From contig JAFGPY010000197.1 in assembly GCA_016935955.1 (NCBI GenBank), forward strand, positions 1-10,294: a DNA stretch of 10,294 nt, read 5' to 3'. Made by a program: the position numbers and the translations under genes. The notes under the pieces were generated by a model. The model did no database searches, was not told where the DNA came from, and saw only the letters and a program-made list of their open reading frames with translations. How positions within the stretch are numbered: position 1 is the stretch's first letter; each line of letters starts with the position of its first letter. Below are positions 1 to 6,309 of this stretch, in pieces. The stretch is from Planctomycetota bacterium. Lineage in GTDB: Bacteria > Planctomycetota > Phycisphaerae > FEN-1346 > JAACEH01.

Positions 1-1148
1 CCGCCCGAGACGACGTCGCTCAGAAAGCCGACCGACGACCAGCCGAGGTTCGAGGAATCCATGTTGACGATGCCGAAGGAGACCTGCTGATCGGCGCCGA
101 TCTGCGGCCCGATCTGGAACATGGCTCCGCCCGAGGCAATGACGAAATCCGTCTGGGCCGGAAGTGCCGACGTGTTGAACGCGTCGGTGATCTCCAACTC
201 GAAGTCCATTGAGGCCGTGGCATAGTGGAGCATCTTCCCTCGGCCGACAATGCGGTGGCCGTTGACGTCCGCCTCGGCGTCCACACCCTCGGCGGCAATG
301 GCCCGGTTGCCATAGACGTCCTCGAACGGTATGTCGTCGGGGTCGCCGCTGGTCACTGAAACGGAGATCGTCGCGTCGCTGCCATAGTTGAGCGTCGTAA
401 TGCGGATGCCCTGGGTGGGGTCCGCGGGGTCGGCCAGTTCGGCCCGCAGCCCGGTCTCCTGCGACGTCTTGTTGATTTCCAGGGCCACTTCGGGGGCCGT
501 CATGCCACTGGTAAACTGGAAGACGCCCGGCCCTTCGGGGCCGGTCAACGTCACCGTGACGTCGCCGGCCACCAGGTAGTCGGGCATATAGATTTCGGCC
601 TGTTCGGCGGCCCGCTGCAACGCGACGTTGACCACCAGTTCGCCGCTGGTCGCCCCGACCGGGGCGCTGTAGATGGTCAGGCCGAGCACGTCCGCCGGGT
701 CGACGTCCTGGGTCACGTAGCCCAACGACCCGTCAATCAGGTTCTGTCCGCAGAAGCTCGTCGAGCGGACGATCTGGTTGATCGAGGCCACGAGGTTGTC
801 CACCTGGAGTTGCTTGGCGTCGACCTCGTCCTGGGTCAGCGTACCGGCATTGGCCGCCTCGTAGACGATCTGCTGGAGTTCGAGCAGCAAATCGCTGATG
901 TTGGCGATGGCGCCCTCGGCGGTGGCCATCAGGTTGTCGGCCCGCTCGGTGTTGGTAATGGCGTCCTGAATGCCGGTCAGTTCGCCGCGGAGCACGTCCG
1001 TGGTGATGATGCCGGCCGGGTCGTCCTTCGCCGAGTTGATCCTCAGGCCGCTGGCCATGCGCTCCAGGGCCGTGTTCAGGGCGGCCATGTTGCGGTTCAT
1101 GTACATGGCCGCGACCATACTCGGCAGGTTCGTGTTAATGCGTGTCAT
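1..1148 (-). CDS. fliC: Flagellin, N-terminal 382 residues (3' end beyond the window)
   Basis: Main filament subunit, exported through the flagellar type III apparatus and polymerised outside the cell. The frame is open from ATG at 1148 to the left edge. The start MTRINTN and the stretch MASGLRINSAKDDPAG (residues 31-46) are the classic flagellin D0/D1 signature. The D1 helices continue to about residue 140, ending in an FxGQNLIDGS-type turn. A surface-exposed insert follows (about 145-335), including a flagellin-IN-like module near 197-266. GAMFQIGPQIGADQQ (341-355) resembles the strand that leads into the C-terminal D1/D0 half, so perhaps 100-150 residues are missing. Cys133 replaces the usual small or polar residue in the FNGQ/FAGQ-type motif. 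The start is fixed by an AGGAGG Shine-Dalgarno 8 nt upstream, which lies in a hairpin. It follows csrA after 42 nt. The gene symbol could equally be hag or fla. Confidence 0.95.
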   Translation of the reverse strand, partial: MTRINTNLPSMVAAMYMNRNMAALNTALERMASGLRINSAKDDPAGIITTDVLRGELTGIQDAITNTERADNLMATAEGAIANISDLLLELQQIVYEAANAGTLTQDEVDAKQLQVDNLVASINQIVRSTSFCGQNLIDGSLGYVTQDVDPADVLGLTIYSAPVGATSGELVVNVALQRAAEQAEIYMPDYLVAGDVTVTLTGPEGPGVFQFTSGMTAPEVALEINKTSQETGLRAELADPADPTQGIRITTLNYGSDATISVSVTSGDPDDIPFEDVYGNRAIAAEGVDAEADVNGHRIVGRGKMLHYATASMDFELEITDAFNTSALPAQTDFVIASGGAMFQIGPQIGADQQVSFGIVNMDSSNLGWSSVGFLSDVVSG

Positions 1149-1151
1149 GAG

Positions 1152-1169
1152 GCGATCCTCCTCGATCGC
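1152..1169 (-). promoter_or_regulatory. RBS hairpin of flagellin, candidate CsrA-binding site
   Basis: On the minus strand the flagellin leader reads GCGATC-GAGGAG-GATCGC: a perfect 6-bp stem with a 6-nt loop. The loop and the first stem base contain the Shine-Dalgarno AGGAGG (1162-1157), 8 nt before the ATG. CsrA family proteins recognise GGA presented in a hairpin loop, and sites overlapping the Shine-Dalgarno block ribosome binding. Adjacent csrA and fliW genes make CsrA repression of flagellin the natural reading. The fold and its use are inferred; the inverted repeat and the SD position are seen directly. A shorter alternative stem, GAGG-ATCG-CCTC, also covers part of the site. Confidence 0.65.
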
Positions 1170-1190
1170 AAAGCGTCATGGGTTGCCCTG

Positions 1191-1520
1191 CTACTGCATG
1201 CGGCCGGTGCCGCTGCCCGAGGCCTGCGGGCTCGGTCGTTCCACCGACGTCGGGCCCTGGGCCGGCGTTTGTCGGCCGCGGGTCGGTTCGCCCGGGTGAC
1301 GGACAATCTGCTCCAGGACCGCCACGTCGTCGAGCGGCATGCTGGCCGCTTCCTTGTTCTCGGCCTGAATGGCCTCGTAGACTTCCTTGCGGTGCACAGG
1401 AATCGACACCGGGGCCGTGATTCCGAGACGCACCTTGTCACCGCGAATATCGACGATCGAAATCTCGATCAGGTCTCCGATCATGATCGTCTGGTTCTTC
1501 TGTCTGGACAATACCAGCAT
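1191..1520 (-). CDS. csrA: CsrA translational regulator with long C-terminal tail
   Basis: Homodimeric RNA-binding protein that binds GGA motifs in mRNA leaders, in flagellated bacteria often repressing flagellin translation. The N-terminal 60 residues match the family throughout: MLVLSR start, MIGD (13-16), VRLGI (30-34), AP (36-37) and HRKEVY (43-48). The RNA-contacting Leu4 and Arg44 are present, as is Asn55, the residue linked to FliW binding in Bacillus. At 109 residues it is well above the usual 60-75. Residues from about 64 on form an extra helix-like stretch ([10 protein letters not shown]), then a Pro/Gly/Arg/Gln-rich, probably disordered tail. Start ATG at 1520 is preceded by GGAGG; in-frame upstream sequence lacks CsrA character. 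It lies 92 nt after fliW and 42 nt before flagellin. Confidence 0.95.
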   Translation of the reverse strand: MLVLSRQKNQTIMIGDLIEISIVDIRGDKVRLGITAPVSIPVHRKEVYEAIQAENKEAASMPLDDVAVLEQIVRHPGEPTRGRQTPAQGPTSVERPSPQASGSGTGRMQ

Positions 1521-1575
1521 GGCTCTTCCTCCGTGATTCGCCTTGATTGTCTGGGTCGCGCCGCAGGGACTCGGG

Positions 1576-1618
1576 GTCTGACGGCGGCGTACACGTTTAC
1601 AGTGTCCGGGCGTCAGAC
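1576..1618 (-). repeat. Inverted repeat in the fliW-csrA spacer
   Basis: GTCTGACG (1576-1583) and CGTCAGAC (1611-1618) form a perfect 8-bp inverted repeat that spans the fliW stop codon. A small nested ACAC/GTGT stem sits inside it (1591-1594 and 1602-1605). No T-run follows in the direction of transcription, so this is not a standard intrinsic terminator. It could be an mRNA processing or stability element between fliW and csrA, or chance in GC-rich DNA. Confidence 0.3.
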
Positions 1619-2065
1619 GGCGGCTGCCGTCACCCGGGCCTCGGGTCCGAGCTTGCACAGCTCGTGCCGGGTCGTCAGGTGGCGGTCGCACAGCACCACC
1701 TGTCGGGCCTGGCGGGTCCGGGCGTTGAAGATCAGCGGCCCTTGCAGGTTGACCGTGATGGCGTTGCCCACATGGTTGCAGATGACGAAGACCTCGCCGT
1801 CGCCGGCATCGTCCAGATCGATGACCCGCAGTTCCTCGGCCTGGGCACGCACCTGGTAGTCCTTGAAGAACAGTTGCGGCTGGACTACGATGAACGCCAG
1901 GTCCGGAGCGTCGCCCGACTGCAGCCAGAAGAATACGCTCTCGGCCGAGGCCTGCAGCAGAATCCAGCGTCTGAACTCGGGAAATCCCAGGATGCCCAGC
2001 GGAAAATCGATGACCTGGCGATCATCGATTTCCAGTTCGTCAAATCGCGTTGTCCGTACCTTCAT
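1613..2065 (-). CDS. fliW: FliW flagellar assembly factor, CsrA antagonist
   Basis: Cytoplasmic protein that binds flagellin or CsrA. When flagellin is exported, free FliW captures CsrA and relieves repression of flagellin translation. At 150 residues it has the family's usual length. Family motifs are in order: [11 protein letters not shown] (21-31), [19 protein letters not shown] (45-63), FKDY (67-70), [23 protein letters not shown] (103-125, recognised by NLxxPLxxN and RxxRQVVL). ATG at 2065 has GGGAGA about 5 nt upstream. Unusual only in three cysteines (96, 126, 137). It follows flgL by 73 nt and precedes csrA by 92 nt, the classic fliW-csrA pairing. Direct action on the neighbouring CsrA and flagellin is inferred from family knowledge and context. 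Confidence 0.95.
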   Translation of the reverse strand: MKVRTTRFDELEIDDRQVIDFPLGILGFPEFRRWILLQASAESVFFWLQSGDAPDLAFIVVQPQLFFKDYQVRAQAEELRVIDLDDAGDGEVFVICNHVGNAITVNLQGPLIFNARTRQARQVVLCDRHLTTRHELCKLGPEARVTAAAV

Positions 2066-2075
2066 GATCGTCTCC

Positions 2076-2092
2076 CACAGAACTCCGCTGTG
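2076..2092 (-). promoter_or_regulatory. GGA-loop hairpin in the fliW leader
   Basis: The minus strand reads CACAG-CGGAGTT-CTGTG: a perfect 5-bp stem with a 7-nt loop that contains GGA. The last base of the hairpin is the first base of the fliW Shine-Dalgarno GGGAGA (2076-2071), which supplies a second GGA. Paired GGA sites, one in a loop and one on the SD, are the usual layout of CsrA-repressed leaders. This suggests that CsrA may also control fliW; that is inference from pattern only. Confidence 0.4.
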
Positions 2093-2112
2093 TTTCCCCC
2101 CGCACTGATAAT

Positions 2113-2134
2113 GGGCGCCGCCGAAGGCGACCCC
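2113..2134 (-). other. Stem-loop just after the flgL stop
   Basis: A 22-nt sequence starting 5 nt past the flgL stop can fold into a stem of nine pairs, including one G-T wobble, with a single bulged base and a TTC loop. No T-tract follows it, so it is not a convincing intrinsic terminator. It may mark an mRNA 3' end, a processing site or a stability element between the flgKL and fliW-csrA-flagellin segments. Confidence 0.35.
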
Positions 2135-2138
2135 ACGG

Positions 2139-4052
2139 TCACGTCAAAAAGTCCATCAGGGACATCGGCAGCACGTTGGCCGCCGTCTGCAGACTGGCCT
2201 GGAAGGTCGTCTGCAGTGTCTGGAATCGCGAGACCGCTTCGGCATAGTCCAGGTCGCGGACTTCCGACAGCAGGCCTTCGATCTGCAACAGTTCGTCCTC
2301 GATGCGTCCGCTGGTGGTCTCCAGCAACTGCATCCTGGCGCCGACGACGCCGCGAATGCGGGCCACGCGACTGATTTCCGTCTGCAGCGCCGAGCCCGCC
2401 TCCGAGATGGCCGCGTCGTCGTTCGCCAGCAGCGCGTCGCGGAGGGCGAACAGGCTGCGGAAGACGCCCTGCTCCTCGACGGGAGCCACGTCGTCGCCAT
2501 TGATGACGGCGGTCGGATTGGCCACCGTCTGCTCAATGCCCAGGTCCGTGGCCGCGAAGCTCCCGTTGGCCCGGCGCACCTGGAAATCGTCCGCACCGCC
2601 CGTCGTGTCGGTCAGACGGATACCGTTGCCCACCACGTTGAAGTCGGCTGTCACCCGACCGCCGTTGGCCGCATCGGTGTTGATGGCCGTGATCAGATCG
2701 TCCAGCGTCGAGATCGACGAGCAATCGATGCCGATCACGCTGCCGTCGCTGCAGACGATCTCGAAGTCGTCGCCTGTCACCGTCCGGACGCCGGCGCCCC
2801 CGTTCAAGTCCGACATCAGCGTGCCCGAGTGCATCGTCCGCACGCCCAGATCGGTAGCGCACGTGCCGCTGTTCTCGCCGATGGTCATCGCGTCGCTGGA
2901 CACCAGGTTGGCGATCACGAGGTTGCGGCCGTCGTCGGCAATCCACGCTTTGGCGCTCAGGCCGCAGTAGTTGATGGCATTGAGCAGGTCTTCCATCGTC
3001 TGGGCAGTCGAAAGGTCGATCGTCGCCGTGTCGCCGCCGATGGTAATCCGCATGCCGTTGACCGTATCGATGCCCGCCCCGTCGCACAGGGCGGTCAGTT
3101 CCGTGGTCAGTGAGAGAATGCGGTCCAAGTCGGCCCCGATGATCGGCATGCCTGCCGGCAGGGCCGTGGTCTGAAGGATGCCCAGGTCGCGGGCCGTGAA
3201 GCCGCCGGGCAGGTCGTTGCAACTGATTGTGTCCCCCGCCCCGCCCGCCAGCCGCAGCCCGTTACCGGAAGCATTGAGTGTTGCGGTCACGTTGACCACG
3301 CCGTTGGTGTTGATGGCCGCGACAACATCGGCTACCGTGTCGCAGGCCGACAGATCCACTTGCGTCGTGTCGGTACCGTCGCTCAGAATGATCGTACCCA
3401 GCCGCACGCCTTCGCCGTGGTTCAGTTCCGACAGCCGCGTGGCGAAGGTAACGTCAGGGTTCAGATCGTTCAGGCTGGTCACGCGGCCGCTGAGTGTGCC
3501 GAAGGCCTCCTCGGCCGTGACGTTGTAGGCCACCGACGAGGAACTGTCGAGTGTCGTGACGATCTGCTTGATGTCGCCGACGAACTGGACCATCGTGTCG
3601 GACAGGTCGAACGGTGCCACGGTGGTCGATTGCCCGCCGAACAGGTAGCGGCCCTGATACTGGCGGTTGCCCAGTTGAGCTAACTGGCCGATCAGGCTGC
3701 TGACGAAGGCGGCCGCGTTCTGCCGTGTTTCGTCGTCGCTGCCGGCGCCGATGTTCGTCGAGGCCACGCTGGTGGCTTCGTTGAGAATGTCCTGCAGGTC
3801 GGCCAGGGCGTTGTCGGTAGCCGTCAGGAAAGCGTTGCTGCGGCTGATGTTGGTGCCCGTCTGCTCGCGGCGCTCGATCAAGCTCTGGAACGACATGGCC
3901 ACGGCCGCACCGCTCGGGTCGATACTCGGCTTGTACAGACGAAGGCCTGTCGCCAACTGGTACTGCAGCGTCAGCAGTTCCTGCATGTTGGCGTTGATGT
4001 TGCGAATGGACAACTGGGCCAGCAACGAATTAGATACGCGAGTTCCGCTCAT
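2139..4052 (-). CDS. flgL: FlgL hook-filament junction protein with large repeat insert
   Basis: Second hook-filament junction protein (HAP3), located between FlgK and the first flagellin, exported with help from FlgN. The N-terminus (RVSNSLLAQ, LATGLRLYKPSIDPSGAA at 33-50) and the C-terminus (ISRVARIRGVVGARMQ, then LMDFLT at the end) are the conserved FlgL coiled-coil halves. At 637 residues it is about twice the usual ~300. The extra length is residues 213-510, three tandem flagellin-IN-like modules. Seven cysteines (237, 278, 323, 363, 398, 434, 444) all fall in or near that insert, whereas exported axial proteins usually have few or none. ATG at 4052 has GGGGAG upstream. It follows flgK by 38 nt. 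A flagellin identity is less likely because of the C-terminal SLMDFL ending and the position after flgK. Confidence 0.93.
   Translation of the reverse strand: MSGTRVSNSLLAQLSIRNINANMQELLTLQYQLATGLRLYKPSIDPSGAAVAMSFQSLIERREQTGTNISRSNAFLTATDNALADLQDILNEATSVASTNIGAGSDDETRQNAAAFVSSLIGQLAQLGNRQYQGRYLFGGQSTTVAPFDLSDTMVQFVGDIKQIVTTLDSSSSVAYNVTAEEAFGTLSGRVTSLNDLNPDVTFATRLSELNHGEGVRLGTIILSDGTDTTQVDLSACDTVADVVAAINTNGVVNVTATLNASGNGLRLAGGAGDTISCNDLPGGFTARDLGILQTTALPAGMPIIGADLDRILSLTTELTALCDGAGIDTVNGMRITIGGDTATIDLSTAQTMEDLLNAINYCGLSAKAWIADDGRNLVIANLVSSDAMTIGENSGTCATDLGVRTMHSGTLMSDLNGGAGVRTVTGDDFEIVCSDGSVIGIDCSSISTLDDLITAINTDAANGGRVTADFNVVGNGIRLTDTTGGADDFQVRRANGSFAATDLGIEQTVANPTAVINGDDVAPVEEQGVFRSLFALRDALLANDDAAISEAGSALQTEISRVARIRGVVGARMQLLETTSGRIEDELLQIEGLLSEVRDLDYAEAVSRFQTLQTTFQASLQTAANVLPMSLMDFLT
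2526..3416 (-). repeat. Three tandem flagellin-IN-like modules within flgL
   Basis: FlgL residues 213-295 (3416-3168), 327-407 (3074-2832) and 419-509 (2798-2526) share one pattern. It runs: a short strand ending in (V/I)DLS or IDCS, then T(V/M/L)xD(V/L)(V/L/I)xAIN, then VTA or its equivalent, then G(N)G(I/L)RL or GRNLVI, then a closing DLGI(L/E)QT or DLGVRT. Copies 1 and 3 are most alike. The copies have diverged at the DNA level, so this is an old protein-domain duplication and not a recent DNA repeat. Each copy probably forms one bead of an outward-facing domain on the junction. Confidence 0.75.
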
Positions 4053-4067
4053 GCCGCCAACTCCCCA

Positions 4068-4083
4068 GGCCCCCCGAAGGGCC
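4068..4083 (-). other. GC stem-loop in the flgK-flgL spacer
   Basis: The minus strand reads GGCCC-TTCGGG-GGGCC: a 5-bp GC-only stem with a 6-nt loop; a shorter register gives a C(UUCG)G tetraloop. It lies between the flgK stop and the flgL Shine-Dalgarno GGGGAG (4066-4061), one base upstream of it. No T-run follows. It could tune flgL initiation or mRNA stability; the function is unknown. Confidence 0.35.
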
Positions 4084-4090
4084 GGACACG

Positions 4091-5788
4091 TCAGATAATG
4101 TCCATGATCTCGTCAAGCAACTCCGTGAGCGTGCTCATGTACCTGGCCGCCGCCGTGTAGGCTTTCTGGTAGCGAATCAGGCTGACCGCTTCCTCGTCCA
4201 GGCTCACGCCGCTGATCGCTTCACGCTCGTCATTCATCGTCGACAGGAACGACTGCACGGCCTCGTTCGACGAGCGGGCCGCCGCCGTGTTGACGGCCAG
4301 ACGGGTCACGGCCTGGTTGTGATACTGCAGGAGCGACGTGTTGCCCAGCGAGGCCAGGGGCGTATCGGCCAAGGCCGCCAATCGCAGGGCATTGGCGTTG
4401 TCGCCCGCGTCGCTGGTCAACCCCGCAGCCAGGAGCCGCGGATCCTCCAGCACGCTGCTGCACAGGCCGATGGTCACGGAGTCGTAGCCTGAAAACAGGC
4501 TGTTGACGCCCATGCAGGCCAGGAGCTGGCTGGAGTCTTCCGTGAAGCTGAGTGAGATTTCGCTCGTGCTGCCCTCGATCACCAGGTGGCCTGTCGCGTC
4601 CACGTAGGCGTCGACGTTGTCCAGAGCGTCCAGCTTGGCCGCGACGCTGTCCAACGTGTCGTCACCGCCCAGGCCGTCCAGGTCCACCGTGACCACCGAC
4701 GTCTCAGTCATCCCCGAGACCGTATTCGTCACGTGAATCAGGAATGAACCGTGCTGCGGCGTGTTGTATAGCCCGGCATCATCGCTGTTGAGCACCGCCG
4801 ACGAATCCATGACGAAGTTGTTGCTGCGGACGGTTCGCTGCTCGAGCAGGCCGATACCCTCGGCGTGCAGCAGGTTGGTCTCGAAGATCAATGCCTGGGC
4901 AAGTTGGTCCAGCGTGTCTACCTGCTCGCCGGCCCACGAGTCGCGGCTGGCGATGTACCCCTGCAGCGCGCCGCCGGTCAGCGACACCAGTTCGTCGTTG
5001 TCCGAGAACCGCACCTCATAGACGCCCAGGTTGCGGTCCTCGATGATCTTCGTCGTCAACTCGCGGGCGTAGCGGCCGTCGACCAGCACCTGGTTGCCGA
5101 CGATGATGTTCGCCTGTCCATTGTCCAGCTCGACGACCCGGACCTCGATCAGTTCCGCGAGTTCGCGAATCTTCGAGTCGCGCTGGTCCCGCAGATTCGG
5201 GGCGCTGCCCACCTGCCCCTCCTCGGCCGACAGCACCTGCACGTTCAGGTCGGCGATCTCTTCGGCCAGACGGTTGATCTCCTGCGTCGTCACGTTCACC
5301 GAGTAGTTGGCTTCCTGCCTCAGCGTGTCCAAGCCGTCGCGCATCGACTGAATCTGTTCGGCCAGCTGTCGGCAGTTCTCCACGACGATCGTCCGCACGC
5401 CCAGGTCCTGAGGATCGTTCGCCAGTTCGCTGAAGGAATTGAAGAAATTCGTCAGGGCGCTTGACAGGTCCGTGTCGGTCGTCTCGTTGTACAGCGACTC
5501 GATGCGGTCCAGCATCTGCTCCTGGATGTCCGTGCTCTCGGCGTTGCTGATCGCGTCGCGCAATCGCGATTCGACCGCCGTGTCGTAGACACGCGTCACG
5601 GCCTCCAGCCGCACACCCGTCCCCAGGTGCATACCCGTCGTCAGCGACGGACCCGGCACCATGACCGGCACCTGGCGGCTGTAGTTGGGCGTCGAGGCGT
5701 TGGCAATGTTATTGCCGACGACCTCTAGAGCCGCCTGGTTGGCCACCAGGGCCGTGCGACCGATGCTGAAGGCCGAGTAGATGCCCAT
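4091..5788 (-). CDS. flgK: FlgK hook-associated protein 1
   Basis: First hook-filament junction protein (HAP1), binding the distal hook end. The 565 residues are close to the ~550 typical of the family. The N-terminus has the axial-protein motif (FSIGRTALVANQ, then NNIANASTPNYSRQ at 26-39). Residues 85-185 are coiled-coil rich, and DQRD (201-204) begins a characteristic FlgK stretch. The C-terminus SLIRYQKAYTAAARYMSTL (536-554) with LLDEIMDII is diagnostic. Residues 348-432 form an exposed domain that resembles the IN-like modules of the neighbouring FlgL. Three cysteines occur at 139, 425 and 443. ATG at 5788 has GAGGT upstream, overlapping the end of flgN; only 8 nt separate the genes, so they are probably translationally coupled. 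Expected client of FlgN. Confidence 0.97.
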   Translation of the reverse strand: MGIYSAFSIGRTALVANQAALEVVGNNIANASTPNYSRQVPVMVPGPSLTTGMHLGTGVRLEAVTRVYDTAVESRLRDAISNAESTDIQEQMLDRIESLYNETTDTDLSSALTNFFNSFSELANDPQDLGVRTIVVENCRQLAEQIQSMRDGLDTLRQEANYSVNVTTQEINRLAEEIADLNVQVLSAEEGQVGSAPNLRDQRDSKIRELAELIEVRVVELDNGQANIIVGNQVLVDGRYARELTTKIIEDRNLGVYEVRFSDNDELVSLTGGALQGYIASRDSWAGEQVDTLDQLAQALIFETNLLHAEGIGLLEQRTVRSNNFVMDSSAVLNSDDAGLYNTPQHGSFLIHVTNTVSGMTETSVVTVDLDGLGGDDTLDSVAAKLDALDNVDAYVDATGHLVIEGSTSEISLSFTEDSSQLLACMGVNSLFSGYDSVTIGLCSSVLEDPRLLAAGLTSDAGDNANALRLAALADTPLASLGNTSLLQYHNQAVTRLAVNTAAARSSNEAVQSFLSTMNDEREAISGVSLDEEAVSLIRYQKAYTAAARYMSTLTELLDEIMDII

Positions 5789-5796
5789 CGCTTACC

Positions 5797-6309
5797 TCAC
5801 GCCTGCATGTCAAGGACACTCATGCACGGAGCCGAGCCGCGTATGGCCTGCCCGCCCGCCGTGTACGACGTGCCGGCCGAACCCCCGGCCAGCAGAATTT
5901 CCAGCAACTCGCTGAAGTGCGGCAACATCTGTTGCGCCAGCAGGGTCGCCGTGTGGTTCTTCCTGCGGATGCGTTCGACCGTGGCCCGCAACCTGTCGCT
6001 CTGGCCGACCAGCCGTTCCTTCAGTGGCGAACCCACTAGGGCTGCGGCGTCCGACAGCTTCATCCTTGCCGCATCGTCGGTCGGCCGGCCGAGACTTTCA
6101 CCCAGCCGCGAAAGCGTCTGACGACGCCGACACTCCTCCTCGAAGACCGCCTGGGCCACCTGCCGCTCCTCGGCCAGCACGGCTTCCAGACCCGATGCAT
6201 CGCGCGAAGCCATCGCCGCGTAGCGCTGCTCCACCAACTGCAGCAACCGCTCGTTCAGCCTGACCAGATTCTCTAGGTGGCGCAACAGCCCCAGGCCGTG
6301 CTGGTTCAT
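5797..6309 (-). CDS. flgN: FlgN-type export chaperone for FlgK and FlgL
   Basis: Small cytoplasmic chaperone that protects FlgK and FlgL and hands them to the export gate. The 170-residue product is almost wholly helical. It has heptad-like leucines in residues 5-35, an AVLAEERQVAQAVFEEE helix (43-59), basic helices around 95-130, and a QQMLPHFSELLEILL helix (126-140). The last ~25 residues are Gly/Ser/Thr-rich with TSYTAGGQ, as in many FlgN tails. Primary sequence is poorly conserved in this family, so the position directly upstream of flgK is part of the case. Its ATG overlaps the flgJ stop as ATGA (4 nt), indicating translational coupling. No flgM anti-sigma gene lies next to it, although flgM often does. 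Confidence 0.85.
   Translation of the reverse strand: MNQHGLGLLRHLENLVRLNERLLQLVEQRYAAMASRDASGLEAVLAEERQVAQAVFEEECRRRQTLSRLGESLGRPTDDAARMKLSDAAALVGSPLKERLVGQSDRLRATVERIRRKNHTATLLAQQMLPHFSELLEILLAGGSAGTSYTAGGQAIRGSAPCMSVLDMQA

Noticed and set aside
1592..1599. TAAACGTG on the minus strand as a sigma-28 -35 element before csrA and flagellin
   Set aside because: No GCCGATAA-like -10 box lies at the required ~15-nt spacing; a GCCGTCAG nearby is about 10 nt away and a poor match.
810..1859. A 349-codon plus-strand open frame crossing flagellin, csrA and fliW
   Set aside because: It is antisense to three well-matched genes, is rich in Arg/Gly/Val/His as expected from the complement of GC-rich coding DNA, and resembles no protein family.
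2113..2134. Intrinsic terminator after flgL
   Set aside because: The stem is stable but is followed by ATTATCAG-type sequence and not a T-tract, and the next gene continues on the same strand 73 nt after the flgL stop.
1547..2374. A 275-codon plus-strand open frame over fliW and the flgL end
   Set aside because: It is an antisense shadow of fliW and flgL, with low-complexity Arg/Pro/Ser content and no recognisable domain.
2139..4052. FlgL as a second flagellin
   Set aside because: The C-terminal SLMDFL ending, the LATGLRLYKPSIDP form of the N-terminal motif and the position after flgK fit FlgL better; the extra length is explained by the module insert.
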